Shown here in pieces: positions 13,861 through 24,300 of a stretch of DNA of 41,229 bases. The notes beneath the pieces are model-generated. The model ran no database searches, was not told the DNA's origin, and was given only the letters and a program-made list of their open reading frames with translations. Position numbers and translations under genes: made by a program. The stretch's first letter is position 1. Each line of letters begins with the position of its first letter. The stretch is from IMG/VR virus record IMGVR_UViG_3300006076_000009, positions 1 through 41,229 of that record. One strand, 5' to 3'. Origin of the DNA: a virus.

Positions 13861-14183
13861 TTCTCCTTTATAGTAACAATATAATACTTTAATGAAAAAT
13901 TATCAGGCAACCTGCTACAACCTTCAGGTAACCTGCCACCAATTAACTGTGCTACAATTAACTTATCATCTAAACCTAATTTAATAGACACCCTATTAGC
14001 GTTAAATTCTGTGTTAAGTTGTTCATTGATAACAGCCATTGTATCTTGATGACCAACAACGCAGATAGCATTGCACACTTCTTCTTTAGCTTGTTCAATA
14101 TTGATATTCTTTACATCTATAATGTAACTATCAATATCACTATCAATCATCTGCAAACTAAAAGCATTTCCTAAATATTTCAT
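13857..14183 (-). CDS. acrIII-1: AcrIII-1 family viral ring nuclease (type III anti-CRISPR)
   Basis: A 108-aa protein matching DUF1874/AcrIII-1 along its whole length: LGNAFSLQM at 4-12, VGH at 43-45, FNANRVSIKL at 60-69, KLIVAQL at 74-80 and GGRLPEG at 82-88. Family members cut cyclic tetra-adenylate, the alarm molecule of type III CRISPR, and so switch off Csx1/Can-type effectors. The catalytic His (H45 here) and the conserved Arg and Glu (R84, E87) are present. It is the first gene of the leftward early operon with a strong ribosome binding site (AAAGGAG), fitting rapid expression on entry. Confidence 0.9.
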   Translation of the reverse strand: MKYLGNAFSLQMIDSDIDSYIIDVKNINIEQAKEEVCNAICVVGHQDTMAVINEQLNTEFNANRVSIKLGLDDKLIVAQLIGGRLPEGCSRLPDNFSLKYYIVTIKEK

Positions 14184-14233
14184 ATCTCTCTCCTTTACAT
14201 TAAAGACAAAACTAATAAATTAACTATGCTATA

Positions 14234-14262
14234 ACTGTACAGTAGCGTACAGATAAAGTCAA
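14234..14262 (-). promoter_or_regulatory. Leftward early promoter overlapping a palindromic operator
   Basis: TTGACT (14262-14257), 17-nt spacer, TACAGT (14239-14234). The -10 box lies in the perfect palindrome ACTGTACAGT (14234-14243). GTACAG repeats one helical turn away (14247-14252), and ATAACTGTA at 14231-14239 recurs at 14305-14313. This suggests repressor or activator sites. Confidence 0.65.
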
Positions 14263-14358
14263 GAATAAAAATATATTTTTTCTAAAAAACTTTCTACATA
14301 AATCATAACTGTATGTTATATATTTATTTATAATTGTTATTTTTTTTTGATACATAAT

Positions 14359-14393
14359 AAAAAAAAGACCGCTAAGTGGACAGCTTAACGGTC
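14359..14393 (-). terminator. Strong terminator ending the virion operon
   Basis: A 10-bp stem (14367-14376 with 14384-14393, GACCG... with one G-U pair on the - strand), a 7-nt loop and eight U (14366-14359). It lies about 50 nt beyond the last tail gene and insulates the early promoter. Confidence 0.9.
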
Positions 14394-14442
14394 AAAAAGA
14401 AAGGAGCTTTGAGATAATTAATATATACTATATTTACATTTA

Positions 14443-15141
14443 TTAGTCAAGAGTTTTCTGTAAATATTTTCCGATTAAATTCATAATAGGGGTATATGGT
14501 TTATTTGATATAGGCTTATTGCTATCAGGATAATCCTTCTGTGGTGCTATACCTGTATTCTTATATAATACATCACATTTCTTTTTATAGATATAAGAAT
14601 ATATCATATTATCTTTAGCAAGAAATTCCATTGACTTAGGGGGTATCTTGTCTAATAGTAGGAAATTTAATACATAAGAATTTAGGTGTTGCCGTAAAGG
14701 CTTAATGAACCTTATTAAATAGCCGAATAAAGGTGCTGTAATATCCATAAGCTTAGAGAGTGTTCTTATATTTTTACATACAGGAACATCGATTCCATTT
14801 TTCACACAAAGCGTAGCCATAGCATTAGCAATAAATGCTTGAGGTTTAATCTTCACCCATATATCTTTAATATACCTACTTCGTCTCCAACTACTACTAA
14901 CTTGATAACTAGCGTAAGTCCTGGCATTATCATCAGCTTTGTGTAAGGTATCAAGATATTTAGTGCATTTATTCAGCATTTCAGCATCACCTACTTTTTT
15001 ACTTGCATAAGCTAATAAGGCTGTCATATAAGCACCATCTATAAATCCATTAGCTTCATACGGCGACATATTACTAAATGCACCATTATCAATATTAAAT
15101 GAAGATATTACATCTTGTCTAATTAGCTCTACTGTATTCAT
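14443..15141 (-). CDS. Hypothetical protein at end of virion operon
   Basis: A 232-aa protein, mostly helical, slightly basic, without signal peptide or clear membrane segment. Its ATGA overlap with the fibre-chaperone-like gene puts it in the tail module. Central segments (IRFIKPLRQHLNSYVLNFLLL) are moderately hydrophobic. No lysozyme, amidase or peptidase motif was found, although position would allow a lysis or host-range role. No family recognised. Confidence 0.65.
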   Translation of the reverse strand: MNTVELIRQDVISSFNIDNGAFSNMSPYEANGFIDGAYMTALLAYASKKVGDAEMLNKCTKYLDTLHKADDNARTYASYQVSSSWRRSRYIKDIWVKIKPQAFIANAMATLCVKNGIDVPVCKNIRTLSKLMDITAPLFGYLIRFIKPLRQHLNSYVLNFLLLDKIPPKSMEFLAKDNMIYSYIYKKKCDVLYKNTGIAPQKDYPDSNKPISNKPYTPIMNLIGKYLQKTLD

Positions 15142-15494
15142 AATTCAGCCCTCAACGCCTCACGTTCTGCAATTTTATTTATAATGGCTTGAGGTACGAA
15201 TTTACCGTCAGCAATACGTTCATTAGTAATATCTTCAAATTGCCTAGCCATTAGTTGTGTTAATTCATAATCTGTTCTATCTAGTTTTTGTTGTGTAGTC
15301 AATACGATAGGTTTATGTTCAGGGATAGGTTCAGGTTCTAGAGGAGCTACATACTCAACAATAGCAACTTCATTATCTTTTATATAATCTAAGTATCCGT
15401 GATAGTCTTCATCCACTAATCTTGTACTTCCGTCATCTCTTGTTTGCCTTATTAAAAAGCTACCGTCCTCTTGCTCTAGTTTTTCATATAACAT
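15138..15494 (-). CDS. Probable tail fibre assembly protein
   Basis: A 118-aa protein. The beta-like N-terminus (YEKLEQEDGSFLIRQTRDDG) is followed by a Pro-rich linker (PLEPEPIPEHKP) and a helical end (ALRAEL). This layout and the position right after the tip protein are typical of small fibre chaperones, but the match is by context. Confidence 0.5.
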   Translation of the reverse strand: MLYEKLEQEDGSFLIRQTRDDGSTRLVDEDYHGYLDYIKDNEVAIVEYVAPLEPEPIPEHKPIVLTTQQKLDRTDYELTQLMARQFEDITNERIADGKFVPQAIINKIAEREALRAEL

Positions 15495-15503
15495 ATTTAT
15501 CTC

Positions 15504-16334
15504 CTATTGATATTGATACCTAATTATTACTATTCCTGAACCGCCATTACCACCACCGTCATTATTACCGCCACCACCACCACCGCCTGTATTAGCTGTA
15601 CCGTCAGTAACTCCACTACCTCCGCTTGAACCGTGACCACCACATACAGAACCACCGCTTGCCCCTGTTCCTGTATGTGAGCCACCACCACCACCACCTG
15701 CATAATAAGTAGAAGTTCCTGTTATAGACGATGCTTTACCAACACCGCCAGCACCACCACCACTTGATGTAGCTGGACTTCCTGCGCCGCCAGCACCACC
15801 ACCACCACCGCCTGACCAATTACCAGCAGCATATCCATAACCACCATCATTTCCGTCATAGCTTCCACTGGCAGAACCACCTGCACCAGTACCGCTATCA
15901 ACAGCACCACCACCGCCACCAGAACCACCGTTATTTCCAGTCTCAACAGTATAAGCACCACCGCCACCACCGCCAAGACAAGTCTTACCAAATGCAGAAG
16001 AATTTCCACCATTACTCCCTCTATTTTCTGTTGAGCCAGCTTTAGCACCACCGCTACCAACTGTAATAGAATAATTTTGAGCTGTTACTGACTCTGTGTT
16101 TTCATAAAACTCACCTGCACCACCACCACCTGCGTGTTTATCACCACCACCGCCACCGCCTGCAACTCGCAAGCAAGTAACAGTAGCACCACTCGGAGCG
16201 GATGTTACAGAAAATGTACCACTACTTGTAAATTTATGAATTTTATAATCACCGTCAGTAGTTATAGTACCACCTGTTGCAACTATAAATCCACCACTTG
16301 GCTGATTTCCTATTGTTGACATAATATCAGACAT
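15504..16334 (-). CDS. Glycine-rich tail tip / receptor-binding protein
   Basis: A 276-aa protein. The start is set at ATG 16334 (TAATG overlap with the fibre stop, GGGAG upstream). A short beta N-terminus (TITTDGDYKIHKFTSSGTFSV) is followed by about 190 residues dominated by Gly runs, ending GSGIVIIRYQ, the pattern of the Gly-rich domain of tail-fibre tips. Such polyglycine sandwiches bind host receptors and vary quickly. The codons use many GGN triplets, so the region is more GC-rich than its surroundings. Confidence 0.8.
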   Translation of the reverse strand: MSDIMSTIGNQPSGGFIVATGGTITTDGDYKIHKFTSSGTFSVTSAPSGATVTCLRVAGGGGGGDKHAGGGGAGEFYENTESVTAQNYSITVGSGGAKAGSTENRGSNGGNSSAFGKTCLGGGGGGAYTVETGNNGGSGGGGGAVDSGTGAGGSASGSYDGNDGGYGYAAGNWSGGGGGGAGGAGSPATSSGGGAGGVGKASSITGTSTYYAGGGGGGSHTGTGASGGSVCGGHGSSGGSGVTDGTANTGGGGGGGNNDGGGNGGSGIVIIRYQYQ

Positions 16335-18304
16335 TATTGTATCTCCCATATCATTCTAATATTACAATTCTCTGCATCACTATTTGTACCTGTATTAACT
16401 ACTGTTACCTCATATCTATCACCTGTTGATATAGTATTATTAGCTGTATCAATAGTGCCTGTTACATCAGTCTCTGCAAGAGTTAAATCACTACTCAATG
16501 CCTCTGTACCCGCTATCTCAAAGTTTATCTGTGGCTGTGTTGCACCGCTATCATCAGTAACAACAAAAGCCTTAAATGAAGTTAGCTTTGCTTCACTTAA
16601 ATCCCATATACCTTTATACTTCATTACAGTTAATAGTAAGTCATCACCTACCGAACGACTATCCATAAATGTATCAGGTATCATAAGGTCTCTTTGTATC
16701 TGTTTATGTTTAGTAGCAAGAGTTAATGCTGTACTTCCTGTAACATCACCTGTATGCGTTGAATTACTTACTTTTGCATTGTTAGTTGCTATATCACTTT
16801 CCATTGTATCCAAATCAACTGCTTGAGTAACGCTAATATATCCTACCTTTGTGCTATCTGTACTATTATAGCTCACCTTAGCTGTATTAGCTTGTACCGC
16901 ACTATTGTTAGATACCTCTGTATCAAAATCAGATATCGTACTTGCTGTTTGTGTACCAGTATGATTTGTTCTATCTCTATCAGTTGAATGATAGTGAAGA
17001 GTTGTATCACCACCGTCGGTTAAATCTGTTGCGTCTGTATCGCTTATATTATTTGCTTCACCACTACTTGATATTGTAACGCTATCACTATCACTTGTTA
17101 TGCTTGTACTACCACTTGCTTTTAGAGATTTAAATGGTAAATCAATACCGTTTTTAGGTAACGCAAGCCCTTCACCTGTACCGCTATTACTTGTAGTATT
17201 AGCTTCGCCTGAAGGAGTTGTATAATTACCTTCACCATCTAAGAATTTAGTTGCAACTTCTGACGTCGTAAGCTCAACACCATTAATGGTTTTGTTAGTC
17301 AAGGATTCTGTTCCTGTTAGAGTAACGTAAGAGCTTAAATCTTGGTCGCCTGTATTTATGCCTGACGTATTTCCTATCACGGTTTTCTCTGAGTCAGTTA
17401 CATAATTCTTATCTGTATCTTCTGTTATATCGCCTGTGGTTAAAGTAACAACACCTGTCTCACCATTAACGCTGGTAACTCCACTTGCACTAACACTATC
17501 ATCAACATATTTTTTTGTTGCAGGTTCATAATCAGCGTCAGGAGTAAATACTGTTGCATTGTCTAATTCAAGCACATTACTCTTATCAGCTTTATCCGTA
17601 TCGAGGTTTCCTATCGCTGTTGTATTTAGTGTTATATTACCTGTATTAGTATTTATATTTGTGGTGTTATTAGATATAGCTGTTCTTTCGCTATCTGTTA
17701 AGAATAGATTTGTACTACCCTCAATAATATCATCGCTATCATTATTAGATACATCAAACGCACCACTAACTTGACCTGCTGTATAATCTCCGCTTTCAGG
17801 CACTACAATACCTGTCCTGCCATTAAAAGAAATTACACTTGATACACCACCAAGCTCCTCTTTCAAATCATCGCCAGGAGTGGTAGTTCCTGTATAATCT
17901 TTATCGGCTAATACAGCTCTATTCAAGGCTTCCTCGTGGTCTTGCACAATCAATGTAAGTTTATCTACTGCGTCCTCTATACTATCAGCGAAATAACCGC
18001 CTTGATTGTCAAAGTCTGTAAGCTGGTCAAGGTCAGTTTTCCTTAATATAGTAAGTAGTTCACCTGTGGCAAGTTCATCACCGCTCATAGGATAAGTTAC
18101 ATTACCGCCAGTTGTTTCACCTACACCACTAACTGTATAATCAGTATTCAATGTAAGTACTGTTGATGTTTGAGGGTCAACATTAGTATCGGTTAAGATA
18201 ACAATTAAATCATCTGCTTCAAGTATTTCAAACTGATAAGCAAACTCTGTTGTGCTATCATTCCCTTGATACTGATTTCTATTTATCGTAATTCCTACTG
18301 TCAT
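16334..18304 (-). CDS. Tail fibre protein with T7 gp17-like anchor
   Basis: A 656-aa protein. Residues 1-150 match the T7 fibre N-terminal anchor (INRNQYQGND, YQFEILEADDLIVIL, LDQLTDFDNQGGYFADSIED). The rest is a Thr/Ser/Asn/Asp-rich repetitive shaft with NGETGVVTL and NGRTGIVVP repeats and a small C-terminal domain (YKGIWDLSEAKLTSF onward). It binds the tail nozzle/tube and carries the tip protein encoded next. Stop and next start overlap. Confidence 0.85.
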   Translation of the reverse strand: MTVGITINRNQYQGNDSTTEFAYQFEILEADDLIVILTDTNVDPQTSTVLTLNTDYTVSGVGETTGGNVTYPMSGDELATGELLTILRKTDLDQLTDFDNQGGYFADSIEDAVDKLTLIVQDHEEALNRAVLADKDYTGTTTPGDDLKEELGGVSSVISFNGRTGIVVPESGDYTAGQVSGAFDVSNNDSDDIIEGSTNLFLTDSERTAISNNTTNINTNTGNITLNTTAIGNLDTDKADKSNVLELDNATVFTPDADYEPATKKYVDDSVSASGVTSVNGETGVVTLTTGDITEDTDKNYVTDSEKTVIGNTSGINTGDQDLSSYVTLTGTESLTNKTINGVELTTSEVATKFLDGEGNYTTPSGEANTTSNSGTGEGLALPKNGIDLPFKSLKASGSTSITSDSDSVTISSSGEANNISDTDATDLTDGGDTTLHYHSTDRDRTNHTGTQTASTISDFDTEVSNNSAVQANTAKVSYNSTDSTKVGYISVTQAVDLDTMESDIATNNAKVSNSTHTGDVTGSTALTLATKHKQIQRDLMIPDTFMDSRSVGDDLLLTVMKYKGIWDLSEAKLTSFKAFVVTDDSGATQPQINFEIAGTEALSSDLTLAETDVTGTIDTANNTISTGDRYEVTVVNTGTNSDAENCNIRMIWEIQ

Positions 18305-18325
18305 TATATATCTCCTATAAAAGTA

Positions 18326-21300
18326 TTATTCCATTCGTTTTTTAGTAGCTTTATACTCGTCGTAAGCGTTAAGAGGATTAACTCCGTAAGCATAACCAAA
18401 TGATTTCAATACAGCGTAAATAAAATCTGTTGAATCTTTCGGTTCAAGTAAGTTCATTCCCATTTTTACTGGCACACTCAATACAGGAGGGACACCTGCC
18501 TGCATACCATATTTAAACATTGAAGGCACATTCCTAACAATAGGAATAAACGCAAGTAAATCAAACATCGGAGTGGTAGCCCATTCGTGTAGTTCAGGCT
18601 CTCTATCGTCTGAATACATCAATGTAGCAAATCCAAGCTGTATTGCTCGTGGTAAAAATACTTCTACCATTAACGCCTTTGCAATATCTTTCTTAGTCAT
18701 TGCACCTACATTATAAGCTGTTATTGCACTCATTATTCTATTACCGAATTTCATCTGAAAAGTCATAAATGAAGTGAATTGCCTAAACGCTTCTGCTGTC
18801 TGCCATTTACTCAAGTCAATAGGCAACGTACTCGGCTGTGATGTTCTAACAATACCGTCTGCATATTGCATTGCTTTCTTAACTTTTTCAGTCTCACTCA
18901 TACTGTCATCCATACCTATATTTTCACCCAACGCCTGATTATAGCTTGCATACCATAAAGGTAGTACAGTTGCCATATCATTCATTCTTATCCAAGACCA
19001 TCCAAATTCCTGCACTTCCATTAACCCTATCTTCTTACCGTTAAATGTAACTTGTCCAGGCAATGGATGTAATAAACGTTCTGCATCGCTTGCATTCATA
19101 TCAAACAATCCACCACGAACCCTCATATAAGGGCTAATGTCAAATATGTTCTTAATTATAGAACCCTCTGTATTTCCGTATAAATTAGCTTTAGCACCGA
19201 GTTCTCTTACTGCGTCCATATAATAAGATTTACTATTATCACCACCTTGAGCCATTGCACTCAAACCGTTTATTGTGGATAACCTTTGCTTTAATCCGAT
19301 AGCAAACTTAAATTGCAATATAGATGTACCTGCAAGAGAACGCCATTTATCTAGCGTACTTGCAAAACCTATATAATCCTCACCTAACTTATAGTTAGTT
19401 GATGACATAGTATTCAATGCGTGCTTAATAACACTTATAGCTTGATACCCTAACTTTTCTTCAACAGCTTCTTGAAATACCTTATCATTAACTAATCTAT
19501 CCATATCAAAAAGATAACTACTATGTGTTATATCGTGTATGCTCTCATTGATAGAACGATATATAGTTGAGAAAGTTAATTGTAAAGGACGCTGTGATAA
19601 TAACCTACCCTCATCGTCAACAAGCCTTGATTTCCTAGCACCTGTCTTAGCTTTATTATGAGGTTGCATTTTACGTTTTAATTTATTCTTTTTAAGAAAT
19701 TCTTCAAATGAACCCTCTTCCTTTTCACTTGCACTTGCTTCGTAAAACAATCTATGATAACCACCCTTTAACCTAACAAGTTCACCCTCTGAAGATGTAA
19801 ATTCAATCGGTAACGCTTCAACCTTTTTAAGATGCCTATTAGTCTGCTCAAATGTAATTCTATCAAGGTCATCAAAATCTCTACCCTCAACTTCCCATAC
19901 CTTATCAATAGATTCTAAACTTTCCTTACTAAATAAACTCGCTATCTTTTGAATATTATCTATCGTTAATCCGTTACCCTCATTCATAAGAGCGTCTAAG
20001 TTCTGCTGTGAGCCAGAATTAAGCAATACAGATACAAGCCTATCAAATGTCCATAACTGTCCTTTATGTCTCATATAGTTAGTAACAGGTATTTCCTTTT
20101 CTAAGCCATATAATATTTTCCTATTCACAGTTCTACTTGCTATATTATCAGCCTTACTATCACTCTTTATATACTTAGCATTTAATTTAGCTTCATCTTT
20201 ACCAAGAGGCTCAATAACGCTTGCTATATCCTCCATAGCAATACCTTGTCTTTCCTTAAACTCTACATCAGCCTGCTGTCCTCTATGTTCAAACTGTTGC
20301 ATTAAACCCACGCCTTTTTTCTTTATGAACGCAAATCCGTCAATAGCTTGTGCAATAAACACAAATTGTTGTGCATCAGAAAATCTTGTTTTAAGCCAAT
20401 TCTTTATTCTACCTTTAAGCTCATCAGCTTCACCAGGCTTTGTATATCTGTCAGGCAATACACTCATACCCTCTATTATTGCGTCTCTTGCTTCTTCTAT
20501 TGTTTTAACCTTTGCGTCGTACTTAGCATATAACGCACCTCTACCGAGCTTCATTAACCCTTTAATTGTGTTATATATTTCTTCCTTATCAGCCATAGTC
20601 ATTTCATCGAGGGATACCTCAAATGCCTGCATAGGTAAAGGGATAGGATTATATATTTCTCTTAATCTATTAACTGTCTCTACATTAGATTTATCTATAT
20701 CAACATTACTACCTAATTGACTAAACGCTTCCGCTGGAGTTTTAGCATACATCTCTAACTTACTATCTACATTCAAGCCATAACCTTTTAACAAAGCTAT
20801 AACACTATCTGCATAAGCAAGCTCAACTTTCTCTAATGATTTTTTCATATTCCTTGTTCTAAAGAATTTATCCATTTCCTCATTTTGATATTTTAATTTA
20901 TATGCTTCCATAGCAAGAGCATTATTCAACATAGCTTGTTTTACTCTATCAATAGCACCTACGAGATTACCTTTTTGTATTTCTGCAACCGCCTTAGTCA
21001 TACAAGACTTTTCTGCTGTTGTATATCTACTAACCGATATAGCATCTTTTAATCCTACATCATACATCAAATGATTTTTAGCACTTATCTTAACAGCCTT
21101 ATAGAAATTCTTATCTATCTTAATATCGTTAGGCGTTATATTTAGTTTTTTTCCGCCAGCTTTTACAACATCATTATAATTAGCATTTTTATCTAACCCT
21201 AATGAGTATTTTACATCCATTTCATTATTAAGTAAATCGTCTCGCTCTCCAGTATATTGCGAGTTATGCTCTTCAATTAATAAGTTAGTTGCTGTATCTC

Positions 21301-24300
21301 GTAATTCTTTTCGTAAGCTACTTATGGTCTTGCTATCAAGATAATCCTCCTTAGTGTATGCTTCCATTATAGCTTCTAGTGGGTCAATACTTATATCACC
21401 GTCTATTTCAGCTTGTTTTAAACTTTTACCACCCAAGCTAGTTAATTTTGTATCTTCTATATCATAAATAGATATACCTTTAGATGAGTGGTATTTTTTA
21501 CCAACAGTATCGTTTGGTTTATGCCACTTCCAATCTAGTCTGTTTTTACTATCACTTAACCTTGCTACTTCCTCTCTAATATCTAAATATAATGCTATGG
21601 GAGTCTTTTTAAGTTCATTATACTTATCATCAATTTCCTTTTTAGATGGTTTATATTCCTCTAAAAACGCATCTAATTTATCACTCTCTTTCATTATATT
21701 AGCAAGATGCACTAACTTCTGTATTTCTGTACCATTCTCTAATATGTCTTCGTGAGATTTATATATATCATAATCTTCACCTAATATATCTTTTGTTTTA
21801 TTAAGCTCTAAATCTCTCTGCAATGCAATCAATGTTGAGTTAAGTGACTTTAATCTTTCGTTATTATGGTATGCTATATCTCCGCTATCTTTAGTATTTC
21901 TTTCTTCGAATACCTTCTGCATTCTAACCACTTTATCTGCAATAGCTTCGTCTTTAGATTTACTATTTACAAGCAAGTTACCGAGTTCTTCTTCGCTTGA
22001 AAATACATTACTATATTCACTCTTTTCAAATGCACTATTATAAAGAATTTCAGTTACAGGTAAACCGTCCTCTTTAACTAAGTCCTTAAACTTATAAGCA
22101 ACTTTAGGTAGTTCATCACCGACAATCTCATATAAATCAGCTTCATTGATACCACCTTCAGCAGTTATCTTATCAATAGATTTATAAAACTTATCTTTAT
22201 CAATTATTTCCTTAGCAAGTTTTTCAAATTTAGGCTGTATCTTATCGCTTCGCAATTTATTATATTCTGACATATATTTACTAAATAGCATTTCACTTGC
22301 TTTACTTAAAGATACATTACCCTCTTTATCAGCAACCATTTTACTAAAACCATTCTGTAAGTAATTGTCTATAAAAGATTGCTCTGCATAATAATCTGCA
22401 ATAGCATTTATTTCTTCTTCACTTGCTATCATTTTATCAAATACATTAGATACTTCAGCACTAGGATTTACACCACTTTTCCTTAATACCCTGAATATAC
22501 CTTTACTAAATTTACTAAACTCACCGAAAGCATTTATTAACCTTGATGACGGAGCATTACCCTCTTGTAAATAACTCTCCCAAGCCTTAGCAAGTCGCTC
22601 TACATTTTCAGTCTTAGTTAAATCACCTGCAAATGCTTCCATACTATCAAGCATTGAATTTACTTTAGTTGATGTATTTTCAGCTTTTAACATATCATCT
22701 AAAAACAAATGAAACATCTCGTGAGTAACAGTTGAAAAGTCTGCCTTTTCAGTTAAGGATATAACTTTACCTAAGCTATCTGTATAGCTCGCACCCTTAA
22801 CACCTGCCTTATTAGTACCTAACTTCTCATTAAGTTTATCCGATGTAATATATTCCACCCTCAAAGGGTTTTGTTTTATATACTCCTCAACAGATAAACC
22901 AGCACTATTATTCTTAGCCATAGATAAATATAATTGTGTAATTGCGTCCGCCTCTTTAGCATTATATTTACCTTGCTTATTCTTATTACTTTTAAGCAAT
23001 TTATCTCTTAAAGGCTTAACTAAATCTAATTCCTGCTTAGCAAATGTAAGCCTACCTAAATCTTTTTGTAGCTTCTTAAATGATTTCTCTATATCTTTCT
23101 GGATATTTTTATCCATAGTATCAATTTCACTTTGAGTTAATCCGTCTTGAGTGAACGATATATCCTGCATTGCACTTAAACCAAATTCAGTTCCGTTAGT
23201 TACTTCAGCCCATTTCTTTACATCAAACTCTAACTTAGTTCCTGCCTTTAAGCTGTTATTCCATTCGTCTTCACTTATATCCATAGCTTTCTTAAAAGCA
23301 TCAACATCTGCTTGTTTTTTTATTTTCTCATCATCAGTTAAACCACTCTCATCTTCCGATTGAAAGAAATGCTTTTTTATATCTTCCGCAGTTATATTAG
23401 CACTATCAATCCCTTGCTTTTTAGCTTGCTCATCAAAAAATTCAGTTGTGCCTTTTTTGTATTTGCTTCTAGCAATAGAGTTCATCGCCTTATTAAAGAA
23501 GTCTGCAAGCTCACCGTGTCTCTTTGCTATCCTATGATAACCAACCAATTTACCTGCCATAGCAAAAGGAAACAATACACCCATTACCTTAGCTTCATCT
23601 ATACCTTGACCAACACTATCAACCACATTATTAAACGCTTTATCTAGTGTAGTTTTCTCAGCCAACACCTTTATGCTTTCCTCAACCATTGCTGTCTTTA
23701 CATTCTGCAATGCTTCAGGTAGCATTTCGTGAGTAGCAAAATCAAACATAGAACCCATAGATTTAATCAGTTTTTTCTCGCTATATTTAGCTAATTGACT
23801 TTCAGAACCTAATATCTCTCCGAAATGCTTTAGCTTTATATTTTCTAAATATGCTTCACCTGCACCACTTAAAATACCGCCAACTAAAGAGCCTATCTTC
23901 CCAACACCTTCTTCTCGCAAGTTTCCATAAGTATCACCACCAACACTCGCACCCATTATCGGCATTGCAGTTCCTGTAAGTCCAGCAACTATCCAAGGCA
24001 CTAACGCACCTGATTGCTCCCAGATACCCTGATTATCCAAAGGTAACATCTCATCTTGATTAAAACTTGAAAAATCAGTATTAGTTCCAGTAGCAACTTC
24101 CAATAAACCTGCACCAGCTTTACCCAATCCCTTTAATGTTGATATTGTTGCAGACTCTACATTATATAAAAACTTATCTGTAAAACTACCTGTATCAGCT
24201 TGAAACTTCTCTATCTCTTTATAATGGTCAATATCATCGAAATAGGCTTTAGGGTGCAATGTATCTCTAAGGAAAAACTTAACAACTTCAGGGTGAGAAA

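Noticed and set aside
14281-14358. Possible gene or second promoter between the late terminator and the early promoter
   Set aside because: No ORF with a ribosome binding site and no convincing -35/-10 pair beyond the one already listed; only AT-rich DNA and one extra half-site.
15722-16060. 112-aa Val/Leu-rich frame on the - strand within the Gly-rich tip gene
   Set aside because: It is a frame shadow of the GGN-rich repeat region of the tip protein, with no ribosome binding site of its own.
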